NCBI GenBank assembly: GCA_020718845.1
Contig: DYRG01000005.1
Location: 29,936 to 93,935, forward strand
DNA: 64,000 nt
Reading direction: 5' to 3'
DNA from: Thiomargarita sp.
GTDB taxonomy: Bacteria; Pseudomonadota; Gammaproteobacteria; Beggiatoales; Beggiatoaceae
Part shown: positions 56,360-64,000 of the stretch, piece by piece
How the letters are laid out: each line of letters opens with the position of its first letter
How positions within the stretch are numbered: position 1 is the first letter of the stretch
The notes under the pieces: generated by a model
Seen by the model: the letters and a program-made list of their open reading frames with translations, nothing else
The model's database searches: none
Told to the model about the DNA's origin: nothing
Position numbers and translations under genes: made by a program

Positions 56360-59038
56360 TTATAAAGATTTTGTAACGTGGGTGATGGTGCGGTCTTCTG
56401 AATCGGCGTGGGATTCGAAACCGAGTTTTTCTACTAATTTCAACATACCAGGATTATTGCTTAAAACCTCGCCTTGCATATATTTCAAACCTCTTGCTCG
56501 AGCGGCATCCATTAATGTTCCCATCAATTTGTGCGCAAAACCGCGTCCTTGCCATTCATCTGAAATCACAATCGCAAATTCGCAGGTTAAACCGTCAGGA
56601 TTAATCGTGTAACGACAAACCCCTAATTCGACTTCGCGTCCGTCGGTATTTGTGACCGCGATAAATGCCATTTCACGGTCGTAATCAATTTGCGTGAAAC
56701 GAATCAACATTTCTGGCGTAAGTTCTTGTAATGATTGCATAAACCTAAAATATTTTGCCTCATCAGAAAGATTACGAACAAATTCTTTTTCGATTTCTGC
56801 GTCTTCGGGACGAATCGGACGAACCGTAATATCCGTGCCATCTGCCAATTGCCAATGCGTAACTAGATGATTTGGATAGGGATATATCGCCATATGTGCA
56901 TAACGATCAGGCGACGGCGTGTAATAATCGACCACCACTCGCGCATCGACGGCAACTACGCCATTTTCGTCTGCAATCAAGGGGTTAATGTCCATTTCGT
57001 GCAGCCAAGGCAATTCACAAACCATCTCAGAAACCCGCAACAACACATTTTCAAGCGCGTCCATGTTGACTGGCGGCATTCCACGAAATTCGCCTAACAT
57101 CTTGTTTATTCTAGTATTTTGAATTAGACTTTTCGCTAAATAAAGATTCAACGGCGGCAACGCAACGGCTCGATCCGCAATGATTTCGACTTTCGTTCCG
57201 CCCGCGCCAAACGTGATGATCGGTCCAAAAATCGGATCACGAATTACGCCGACCATCAATTCACGACCATGACGTTTCGCGCTCATTTTTTCGACCGTCA
57301 CGCCGTCCAAACGCGCCCCTGGACGATGACGCGCTGCATCGGCTAAAATCTCTTTAAAAACAGTGCGAACCGCTTGAGCATTGTTCAAATTCAACCGCAC
57401 GCCGCCCACATCAGATTTGTGGGTAATGTCGGGCGAATTGATTTTCATCGCAACGGGCAATCCCATCGCTTCGGCTAAAACCAACGCTTCGTTTGGGGTT
57501 TTGGCAATCGCGGTGGCAATCGTGGGAATTTGAAACGCGCCGAGCAAAGCTTTTGATTCCATTTCAGAAAGCACTTTTCGACGTTCGGTTAACACGCTTT
57601 CGATGATGATTTGCGCGCCTTCGACATCGGGTTCTTCCAATGTCCCCAACGAACCAGGCGTTTGCATCAGAAGTTTTTGATTATGATGATGTTTTGCTAA
57701 ATACGAAAATGCTTCAACCGCCGCTTCTGGCGTTCTAAAATCGGGAATCCGCGCTTGATTGAATAAATTTCGACCTTCTTGGACTTCTTTTTTGCCCATC
57801 CAACAAGTTAACACGGGTTTAATACATTTTTCAGCAATTTCAACGACCACTTTGGCGACGGCAGTTGGTTCGGTCATCGCTTGCGGAGTCAACATCACCA
57901 ACGCGCCATCGACATTTTCGTCTTTTAAAACAATCGATAACGCTAATTTATAACGTTCGGGATCGGCATCTCCAATCACATCGACAGGATTGCCGTGCGA
58001 CCACGTTGGCGGAAGGACTTTGTTTAATTCTTCCATCGTTTTTGGGGATAAGGTGGCGAGTTGGATTTTTAATTCCGAAGCCCGATCCGCCGCCATAACG
58101 CCGGGTCCACCGCCGTTTGTGATAATCGCCAAACGACGACCATACGCATGATAACGAGAAACTAAAGTTTTCGCGGTGGCAAACACTTGTCCGAAGGTTT
58201 CAACGCGCACCACGCCCGCTCGTTGCAATGCCGCATCAAACGCATCATCGCGCCCAACCAACGCCCCAGTATGCGATTGGGCGGCTTTTGAACCCGCTTC
58301 TTCGCGCCCGACCTTCATCACGATCACGGGTTTCATTCGAGCAGCGGCTCTTAATGCACTCATAAAAGTACGGGCTTGTTGAATGCCTTCGATGTATAAA
58401 ATAATGCTGCCGGTTTGCGGATCAGAAGCAAGAAAATCAAGGACTTCCCCGAAATCAATATCCGCCGAAATTCCCATCGATACGACCGACGAAAATCCCA
58501 CGTCATTCATTTGCGCCCAATCGATAACCGCCGTGCACAACGCGCCCGATTGCGAAACTAACGCCAAACTTCCCGATCGCGCCGAGCCTTTGTTAAAAGT
58601 CGCGTTCAAACCGATTGACGGACGCATAATCCCCAAACAGTTCGGTCCCATGAAACGAATGCCATATCTTTCAGCGATTTGGCAGACTTGTTTTTCGAGT
58701 TTCGCGCCGATTTTGCCTGTTTCACGAAAACCCGCCGAAATGATCACCGCAGTTTTAACGCCCTGTTCGCCGCACTCTTCCATGATCGCGGGAACGGTTT
58801 TAGCGGGAGTCGTAATCACAGCTAAATCAATATGTTGCCCCGTTTCTTTAAGCGTTGCGAACGCAGGTTGACCTTGAACTTTTTGATGTTTAGGGTTAAT
58901 CGCAAACAATTGCCCACGATAACCACTTTCGAGCATATTTTTAAAAACGATTTGCCCAACAGCGTTTTCACGATCCGTCGCGCCGAACACCGCGACCGCT
59001 TGCGGTGCAAACAAAGGGCTAAGAAAATGCTTACCCAT
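56360..59038 (-). CDS. PatZ-like protein lysine acetyltransferase (ADP-forming acyl-CoA synthetase fused to GNAT)
   Basis: 892 residues. The order is a CoA-binding Rossmann domain (VAVFGATDRENAVGQIVFKN), succinyl-CoA-ligase-like domains (GPNCLGIMRP, SQSGALC, QSHTGALVG), an ATP-grasp domain (MKINSPDITHKSDVGGVRLN) and a C-terminal GNAT (about 725-890) with EWQGRGFAHKLMGTLMDAAR. This matches PatZ/Pka enzymes that acetylate acetyl-CoA synthetase and other proteins. KSDVGGV and the His of QSHTGALV are retained; real ligase activity is usually lost in this group but cannot be judged here. GC-rich at the 5' end (63 percent at 58201-58260), poorer at the 3' end. Confidence 0.9.
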   Translation of the reverse strand: MGKHFLSPLFAPQAVAVFGATDRENAVGQIVFKNMLESGYRGQLFAINPKHQKVQGQPAFATLKETGQHIDLAVITTPAKTVPAIMEECGEQGVKTAVIISAGFRETGKIGAKLEKQVCQIAERYGIRFMGPNCLGIMRPSIGLNATFNKGSARSGSLALVSQSGALCTAVIDWAQMNDVGFSSVVSMGISADIDFGEVLDFLASDPQTGSIILYIEGIQQARTFMSALRAAARMKPVIVMKVGREEAGSKAAQSHTGALVGRDDAFDAALQRAGVVRVETFGQVFATAKTLVSRYHAYGRRLAIITNGGGPGVMAADRASELKIQLATLSPKTMEELNKVLPPTWSHGNPVDVIGDADPERYKLALSIVLKDENVDGALVMLTPQAMTEPTAVAKVVVEIAEKCIKPVLTCWMGKKEVQEGRNLFNQARIPDFRTPEAAVEAFSYLAKHHHNQKLLMQTPGSLGTLEEPDVEGAQIIIESVLTERRKVLSEMESKALLGAFQIPTIATAIAKTPNEALVLAEAMGLPVAMKINSPDITHKSDVGGVRLNLNNAQAVRTVFKEILADAARHRPGARLDGVTVEKMSAKRHGRELMVGVIRDPIFGPIITFGAGGTKVEIIADRAVALPPLNLYLAKSLIQNTRINKMLGEFRGMPPVNMDALENVLLRVSEMVCELPWLHEMDINPLIADENGVVAVDARVVVDYYTPSPDRYAHMAIYPYPNHLVTHWQLADGTDITVRPIRPEDAEIEKEFVRNLSDEAKYFRFMQSLQELTPEMLIRFTQIDYDREMAFIAVTNTDGREVELGVCRYTINPDGLTCEFAIVISDEWQGRGFAHKLMGTLMDAARARGLKYMQGEVLSNNPGMLKLVEKLGFESHADSEDRTITHVTKSL

Positions 59039-59294
59039 AAATATATCCTTAAATTGTGGATTGGCTTAATTTATTATGTTGCAGTGCATCAAAAAAAGCA
59101 ACGTCAATATATAATCCAATCCTAATATTCATTTAAAACCTTTTCTCAATTTTGTCTTGAACCTTGCGATTGTCGATTTTACAACAATTTTTCTTTTTCA
59201 TAATCCATTGATTTTATTAGAAATAAAAACTGGCACTTTGCTTGCCCTATTTCAAGACAAACAGTTACTTTGTAAGTTTTGGGAGAAAAATGTC

Positions 59295-60170
59295 ATGTGG
59301 GAATATTCAGAAAAAGTCAAAGAACATTTTTTTAGTCCGCGTAATGCTGGCGTATTAGAAGAAGCGAATGGAATTGGTGATGTGGGATCGATTAGTTGTG
59401 GCGATGCGTTACGCTTAATGCTTAAAATCAATCCAGAAACCGAAATGATTGAAGAAGCTAAGTTTCAAACTTTTGGGTGTGGATCAGCAATTGCTTCCTC
59501 GTCTGCTTTAACCGAAATGGTGATCGGAAAACCCGTTTCAAGTGCATTACAAATTACTAATCAAGATATTGCAGATTATTTAGATGGATTGCCGCCTGAA
59601 AAAATGCATTGTTCTGTGATGGGACGCGAAGCATTACACGCGGCAATTGCAAATTTTCGTGGTGAAAAATGGAAAGATGATCACGAAGAAGGAGAATTGA
59701 TTTGTAAATGCTTTGGAATTGATGCGCATTTAATTGAAGAAACTGTCCGAGCAAATAATTTAACTTCTATCGAACAAGTGACAAATTACACCAAAGCGGG
59801 TGGTGGTTGTTCAACTTGTCATGATGGTATCGAAGAAATCTTAATAAAAATCCTTGCAGAACAAGGCAAGACTTTAGAAAAAGCAACCTCAAAGAAAAAG
59901 AAAAAATTAACCAATCTTCAACGCATGAAACGCATTGAACAAGTGATCGCCTCAGTTCGTCCACAAATGCTGATGGATCATGGAGATATTGAACTTGTTG
60001 AAATTGGCGAAAAAGAAATTTTTGTGAATATGAGTGGTGCTTGCAGTGATTGCCAAATGGTTGGAACAACCTTATCTGGACTTCAACAACGTTTAATTGA
60101 TGATTTGGGTGAATTTATTAGAGTTTTACCTGCCAGTCAATTAAACAAAGTGATGGGAGGTCGCGCATGA
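59295..60170 (+). CDS. nifU: Fe-S cluster assembly scaffold NifU
   Basis: 291 residues in three domains: an IscU-like scaffold ([39 protein letters not shown], three cluster Cys), a BFD-like [2Fe-2S] centre (LICKCFGID ... [11 protein letters not shown]) and a NifU C-terminal CxxC domain ([13 protein letters not shown]). I chose ATG 59295 ([13 protein letters not shown]), with GGGAG 9 nt upstream; an earlier frame from 59157 adds unrelated residues. The stop overlaps nifS by 4 nt. No other nif gene is in the window, though NifU/NifS normally serve nitrogenase. Confidence 0.95.
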   Translation: MWEYSEKVKEHFFSPRNAGVLEEANGIGDVGSISCGDALRLMLKINPETEMIEEAKFQTFGCGSAIASSSALTEMVIGKPVSSALQITNQDIADYLDGLPPEKMHCSVMGREALHAAIANFRGEKWKDDHEEGELICKCFGIDAHLIEETVRANNLTSIEQVTNYTKAGGGCSTCHDGIEEILIKILAEQGKTLEKATSKKKKKLTNLQRMKRIEQVIASVRPQMLMDHGDIELVEIGEKEIFVNMSGACSDCQMVGTTLSGLQQRLIDDLGEFIRVLPASQLNKVMGGRA

Positions 60171-61363
60171 AACCTATTTATTTTGATAATAATGCAACGA
60201 CAATGGTTGATCCCGAAGTTGTTCAAGCAATGTTGCCTTTCTTTACGGAGCAATTTGGTAATCCTTCTTCAATGCACAGCTTTGGAGATAAAGTAAGCTC
60301 TGCTTTAAAGAAAGCACGTCAACAAATTCAAACCTTATTAGGCGCGGAACACGATTCTGAAATTATTTTTACATCGTGTGGAACAGAATCTGATGCGTCG
60401 GCAATTATGTCGGCTTTGAAATCACAACCCGACCGTAAAGAAATTATTACCACCGTGGTTGAGCATTCTGCGATTTTAAATTTGTGCAAACAATTAGAGA
60501 AAGAAGGTTACAAAGTCCATTATTTACCTGTCGATAAAAAAGGACGTTTAGATTTAAAAGAATACGAGAAACTATTGACCGATCAAGTGGCGATTGTTTC
60601 TATTATGTGGGCAAATAATGAAACGGGAACGTTGTTTCCCATTCAAGAAATGGCAGACATGGCAAGCGACAGAGAAATTTTATTTCATACTGATGCTGTG
60701 CAAGTGGTAGGAAAAATGCCCATTGATCTAAAAAACAGCAGTATCGATTTTTTGTCGTTGTCTGGACATAAATTGCACGCGCCAAAAGGCGTTGGCGTGT
60801 TGTATGTGCGACGTGGCGTGCGATTTCGCCCGTTTTTGTTGGGCGGACATCAAGAACGTGGGCGACGCGCAGGCACAGAAAACACTGCGTCGATTGTGGC
60901 TTTAGGAAAAGCGGCGGAATTGGCATTAAATCATTTAGATTTTGAAAATCAAAAAGTTAAAGCAATGCGTGATCGACTCGAAAAAGAGATTCTTTCACAA
61001 GTTCCTCACGCTTTTGTAACTGGTGATCCAGAGAACCGTCTTCCAAATACTTTAAATATTGCATTTGAATATATTGAAGGTGAAGGATTACTATTATTGC
61101 TTAATAAACAAGGAATTGCAGCGTCGAGTGGTTCAGCTTGTACGTCGGGTTCTTTAGAGCCTTCTCATGTGATGCGTGCAATGCAAATTCCTTTCACGGC
61201 GGCGCACGGGACAATTCGTTTTTCTTTATCTCGTTATAACACGATGGAAGAAGTTGAAAGGGTTATTCAAGCCGTTCCTCCGATTGTTTCTCAATTGAGA
61301 AAATTATCTCCGTATTGGAAAGATAATGCACCCGTTCAAAACTTTGTTCCTACTTATGCTTAG
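60167..61363 (+). CDS. nifS: Cysteine desulfurase NifS
   Basis: PLP enzyme that frees sulfur from cysteine for cluster building on NifU. 398 residues, starting [23 protein letters not shown] lysine in [12 protein letters not shown]; catalytic Cys in [16 protein letters not shown], the short loop of group I NifS/IscS enzymes. It overlaps nifU by 4 nt (ATGA). A terminator follows at 61400. Confidence 0.96.
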   Translation: MKPIYFDNNATTMVDPEVVQAMLPFFTEQFGNPSSMHSFGDKVSSALKKARQQIQTLLGAEHDSEIIFTSCGTESDASAIMSALKSQPDRKEIITTVVEHSAILNLCKQLEKEGYKVHYLPVDKKGRLDLKEYEKLLTDQVAIVSIMWANNETGTLFPIQEMADMASDREILFHTDAVQVVGKMPIDLKNSSIDFLSLSGHKLHAPKGVGVLYVRRGVRFRPFLLGGHQERGRRAGTENTASIVALGKAAELALNHLDFENQKVKAMRDRLEKEILSQVPHAFVTGDPENRLPNTLNIAFEYIEGEGLLLLLNKQGIAASSGSACTSGSLEPSHVMRAMQIPFTAAHGTIRFSLSRYNTMEEVERVIQAVPPIVSQLRKLSPYWKDNAPVQNFVPTYA

Positions 61364-61399
61364 AAACATTTGAAAAAAGATTTCTGTTCTCCCATTTTC

Positions 61400-61435
61400 C
61401 CGCTGTTTTTCTTTAAAAGAACAGCGGCTTTTTTT
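61400..61435 (+). terminator. Terminator of nifU-nifS
   Basis: CCGCTGTT (61400-61407) pairs with AACAGCGG (61420-61427), followed by CTTTTTTT. It begins 37 nt after the nifS stop. The remaining gap to 61591 is AT-rich leader for rsmE. Confidence 0.8.
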
Positions 61436-61591
61436 GAAAAAATTTTGGTTTTTAGCAATCTTTCTTGGGGGGAGTACCCTAATAATTTTGGATATAAATT
61501 AACATATTGAATAATAAGATAAAAAATTAAGGCTAAAATTTAATGAATGTGTTAATATTATTTTCTCTTTTAACACTATCATCTTTTTTTT

Positions 61592-62317
61592 ATGCGTATT
61601 TCAAGAGTATTTGTCGATATCGATTTACAGGTTGAGAAACCTACTATTTTAACTGAAGAAACTACTCATTATTTAAAAAACGTTTTGCGTTTAAAAAATG
61701 GTGAGCAGATTATTGTTTTTAATGGGCGTGGCGGTGAATATTCTGGTGTTATTGAAATCACTAAGAAAAACATCATCTTACATATTAATCAATTTGATCC
61801 AATTGAAAGAGAATCACCATTACAAATTATTTTAGCGCAAGCGATTTCTCACGCCGAGCATTTTGAGTTTGCTTTACAGAAAGCCACTGAATTAGGTGTG
61901 CAACGTATTTTTCCTCTTTTAACCGCAAGAACTCAAGGCGTTGATTCACAACGTTTGGATAAAAAAATTATTAGATGGAACAATATCTTACGCAGTGCGT
62001 GTGAACAATCTGGAAGAAATAAATTACCTATTTTAGAAATGCCTCAAACGATTGGAAATTGGGTAGAAACTCAAACGCAAGGCACAAAACTTTTCTTAGA
62101 ACCTACCGCAGAACAAGCCTTTGCAGCTTTATTAGAAATTGAAATGCCTTTAACAATTGTAATTGGCGCAGAAGGTGGTTTTACGACTGATGAAATAAAA
62201 TTGTTAAAAGAGAGCGATTTTATGGGAATTCGGGTTGGAGCGCGTATTTTACGCACTGAAACCGCCGCCATCGCGGTGATCGCGGCTTGTCAAGCGCGTT
62301 GGGGCGATTGGTGCTGA
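61592..62317 (+). CDS. rsmE: 16S rRNA (uracil-1498-N3)-methyltransferase
   Basis: SPOUT-fold methyltransferase. 241 residues: a PUA-like N-domain (MRISRVFVDIDLQ, YLKNVLRLKNGEQIIVFNGR) and the SAM-binding trefoil knot VIGAEGGFTTDEIKLLKES ... GARILRTETAAIAVIAACQ. FALQKATELGVQRIFPL is diagnostic. The start is ATG 61592. It is convergent with dcd, 10 nt apart. Confidence 0.96.
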   Translation: MRISRVFVDIDLQVEKPTILTEETTHYLKNVLRLKNGEQIIVFNGRGGEYSGVIEITKKNIILHINQFDPIERESPLQIILAQAISHAEHFEFALQKATELGVQRIFPLLTARTQGVDSQRLDKKIIRWNNILRSACEQSGRNKLPILEMPQTIGNWVETQTQGTKLFLEPTAEQAFAALLEIEMPLTIVIGAEGGFTTDEIKLLKESDFMGIRVGARILRTETAAIAVIAACQARWGDWC

Positions 62318-62327
62318 TCGCAAAAGA

Positions 62328-64000
62328 TCACGTTTTCGGCAATGTCACACCTGTTTGTCCTTGATATTTCCCATGCCTATCTGCATACGAGGTTTCACAG
62401 ATTTCATCTGCGCCTAAGAAAACCATTTGAGCAACGCCTTCATTTGCGTAGATTTTAGCAGGTAAAGGCGTGGTATTTGAAAACTCTAATGTCACATGAC
62501 CTTGCCATTGAGGCTCAATGGGAGTTACATTAACAATAATGCCGCAATTTGAAGTAAAAACACCCGCTTCTAAAGCAAAATTTCCAGCTTCGGGGACAGT
62601 TAAACAATAAACATCATGGTCGCCAGCTAAGGTTTTAATGCTATGAATTTTATGATTTCTAGCCTTTTCTCCAACAGAAGAAATACCTCGAAAAACAGCA
62701 ATAGTTTCGGGAAAACGCCTAAACACTGAACGATCACAATTTAAAAGTCTGGCAGCCCCTCGAATTGAACCAGTTTGATGTAATGCCAGACTAACTATTT
62801 CTTCTGTAATTTCCTCTCGCAAACGCAAAGAACGGGCAATAGATTGCTGTTTAAGCCGTCGTGAACCATCGTCTTGTTCCCATATAGATTTTGAGTGTGC
62901 TGCCGCCTGTAAGCGATGCTGTTCATTTTGATAATAGATTGTTACCCGTTCACTCGCATTTATTCTACGTTCTTGATCTTGCCAAATAGCAACTTTTTTA
63001 TCATGAAGTGCATTTCTATGAGTAGCATATTTTTCCTCATGCCAGAATTCAATAGCTCGTTTCTGCTGTGTTTGAGATAGCTTTTGTTTCCACAAAGGAT
63101 TTTGTTTTAACCGTGTATAGGCTTCTTTTATCGCTAAACCGTGAGCATCTCGATCAAATTCTTCGTTGTAATAATGACTATTATGCAAACGAATATGTTC
63201 ACTTTTTTCCATTCGAATAATGTTATAAGGATTATTATTTAACCTATTAAAATCAAGATGATGGCGATGCGTATCGGATATATCTGCATACAGACCATTA
63301 CGGATATTCCATTCATCCGCTAAACGATGCGTTGGATAAATATAATTATTAATAGGTTGGTAGACCATTTCATATCCTCGAAAAATATCTCGATATAATG
63401 GCATTAAAGAATCATTAGGACGCAAATTATCAGCAGCTAATTTTCTTCCATCTCGCATAATGAATTCATGATCAGGTGTGCAATGAATAATTTTTCCATT
63501 ATCTAAGGTAATTTCTAATAAGCTATCTCTACCAATATAACGTGGTGCTTCTAATAAACTAACCATTACACGCCCAAATTCTCCTAAACTATAACCCCAA
63601 AAGCATTCTCCATTTTCAGCACGTTTTGCCATTTCTTCTAAGGTAGGAGCAGAGCCATCCACTAACGCTACCCGTGTATCACCTCGAAAGCAACGTGCAT
63701 AAGTTGATTTTCCTAAACAAATAACCAAAACATCACGAGGAATTTTGAAATATTCTACTGTTCGAGCAAGTACAAATGAATTAGGGGGAATAATGCACAC
63801 ATCTGATTGAATATCAACGAAACTTTTCTCATCAAAGTTTTTCGGATCAACAATGGCTGAATTGATATTGGTAAAGATTTTAAATTCATTGGCACAACGC
63901 ACATCGTAACCATAACTCGATGTACCATAAGAAATGATTGCACCACTTGAGGAATGTTTGATTTGTTGGGGTTCAAAAGGCTCAATCATTTGGTGTTTTA
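62328..64000 (-). CDS. dcd: dCTP deaminase interrupted by an intein (5' end beyond the window)
   Basis: The exteins form dCTP deaminase, which makes dUTP from dCTP for dTTP synthesis. The N-extein ends [10 protein letters not shown] with catalytic Ser and Arg (E. coli Ser111, Arg115); the C-extein begins [20 protein letters not shown], with the catalytic Glu in [10 protein letters not shown], and ends [12 protein letters not shown]. The Met at 63989 ([10 protein letters not shown]) is internal: family members have about 17 residues before it and the frame stays open to the edge, so the gene is partial. Extein residues (99 + 72, plus about 17) equal the normal 188. The intein lies directly after the catalytic Arg, so no activity is possible before splicing. 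Confidence 0.92.
   Translation of the reverse strand, partial: KHQMIEPFEPQQIKHSSSGAIISYGTSSYGYDVRCANEFKIFTNINSAIVDPKNFDEKSFVDIQSDVCIIPPNSFVLARTVEYFKIPRDVLVICLGKSTYARCFRGDTRVALVDGSAPTLEEMAKRAENGECFWGYSLGEFGRVMVSLLEAPRYIGRDSLLEITLDNGKIIHCTPDHEFIMRDGRKLAADNLRPNDSLMPLYRDIFRGYEMVYQPINNYIYPTHRLADEWNIRNGLYADISDTHRHHLDFNRLNNNPYNIIRMEKSEHIRLHNSHYYNEEFDRDAHGLAIKEAYTRLKQNPLWKQKLSQTQQKRAIEFWHEEKYATHRNALHDKKVAIWQDQERRINASERVTIYYQNEQHRLQAAAHSKSIWEQDDGSRRLKQQSIARSLRLREEITEEIVSLALHQTGSIRGAARLLNCDRSVFRRFPETIAVFRGISSVGEKARNHKIHSIKTLAGDHDVYCLTVPEAGNFALEAGVFTSNCGIIVNVTPIEPQWQGHVTLEFSNTTPLPAKIYANEGVAQMVFLGADEICETSYADRHGKYQGQTGVTLPKT
62547..63692 (-). mobile_element. Dcd intein with HNH homing endonuclease (382 aa)
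   Basis: Starts with Cys1 in [13 protein letters not shown] (block A), and [15 protein letters not shown] (block B, Thr-x-x-His). The HNH domain reads [20 protein letters not shown] then SEHIRLHN. A helix-turn-helix-like segment, [20 protein letters not shown], may bind DNA. It ends with [20 protein letters not shown] and TSN, followed by Cys+1 of the C-extein. The last residue is Asn as required; the penultimate His is Ser, as in some active inteins. The frame is intact, so both splicing and homing look possible. Confidence 0.92.

Noticed and set aside
58383..58871. 162-codon plus-strand frame inside the PatZ-like gene
   Set aside because: Antisense shadow caused by high third-position GC; no start signal and no family.
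59157..59294. 46-residue N-terminal extension of NifU
   Set aside because: NifU proteins start at [13 protein letters not shown] lies 9 nt before ATG 59295 and the extension is unrelated hydrophobic sequence.

Overview
The window reads as chromosomal DNA of a gammaproteobacterium, probably a filamentous or large sulfur bacterium of the Thiotrichales (Beggiatoa/Thioflexithrix-like). This is inference. It rests on the gammaproteobacterial Pro-Arg-His tRNA cluster, RseC-, RppH- and PatZ-type genes, the glycine-cleavage gene gcvPA, the many hybrid kinases, and the mix of Rpn, caspase, intein and intron elements. No rRNA or taxonomic marker gene is present. Base composition is AT-rich overall but very uneven: several housekeeping genes start GC-rich (about 55-63 percent in hand-counted 60-base lines) and end AT-rich (25-40 percent).

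Layout. 1-2700 is an accessory stretch: a stand-alone EF-Tu-like G domain, an orphan BrnA antitoxin beside a broken BrnT toxin, a single-cysteine thioredoxin, and a secreted protein whose translation start carries nine TCAA repeats and is at present out of frame (candidate phase-variable locus). 2.7-5.2 kb holds cardiolipin synthase and rplM-rpsI. 5.3-14.3 kb is a surface or polysaccharide region: a GH5 glycosidase, a two-domain glycosyltransferase, an Rpn nuclease and three exported proteins of unknown function. 14.3-31.1 kb is mostly housekeeping: GspE/PilB ATPase, tadA, mutS, rseC, a YejA-like binding protein, uvrB, a BarA-like kinase, glmM, serS, a YgiN-like monooxygenase and an iron alcohol dehydrogenase. 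31.3-31.9 kb is a tRNA operon (Pro, Arg, His) in which tRNA-Arg(UCU) is split after the anticodon by a 266-nt group I intron. 31.9-37.6 kb has a sulfotransferase, a second GT2-GT4 glycosyltransferase, a LEA2 lipoprotein and gcvH-gcvPA. 37.6-44.9 kb has a membrane NACHT NTPase, a hybrid kinase, two response-regulator/GGDEF proteins and rppH. 45-52.5 kb is a minus-strand type IV pilus/type II secretion-like pseudopilus operon headed by a putative PD-(D/E)XK protein and a glycine-zipper membrane protein. 52.4-56.1 kb is a divergent caspase-centred locus that looks like a conflict system. 56.3-64 kb has a PatZ-like acetyltransferase, nifU-nifS, rsmE and dcd, the last interrupted by a 382-residue intein with an HNH endonuclease.

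The strongest leads are the tRNA-Arg group I intron, the dcd intein placed next to the catalytic arginine, the TCAA contingency repeat, and the caspase locus with its two helical partner genes. All gene calls come from reading motifs and gene context. No database search was made.
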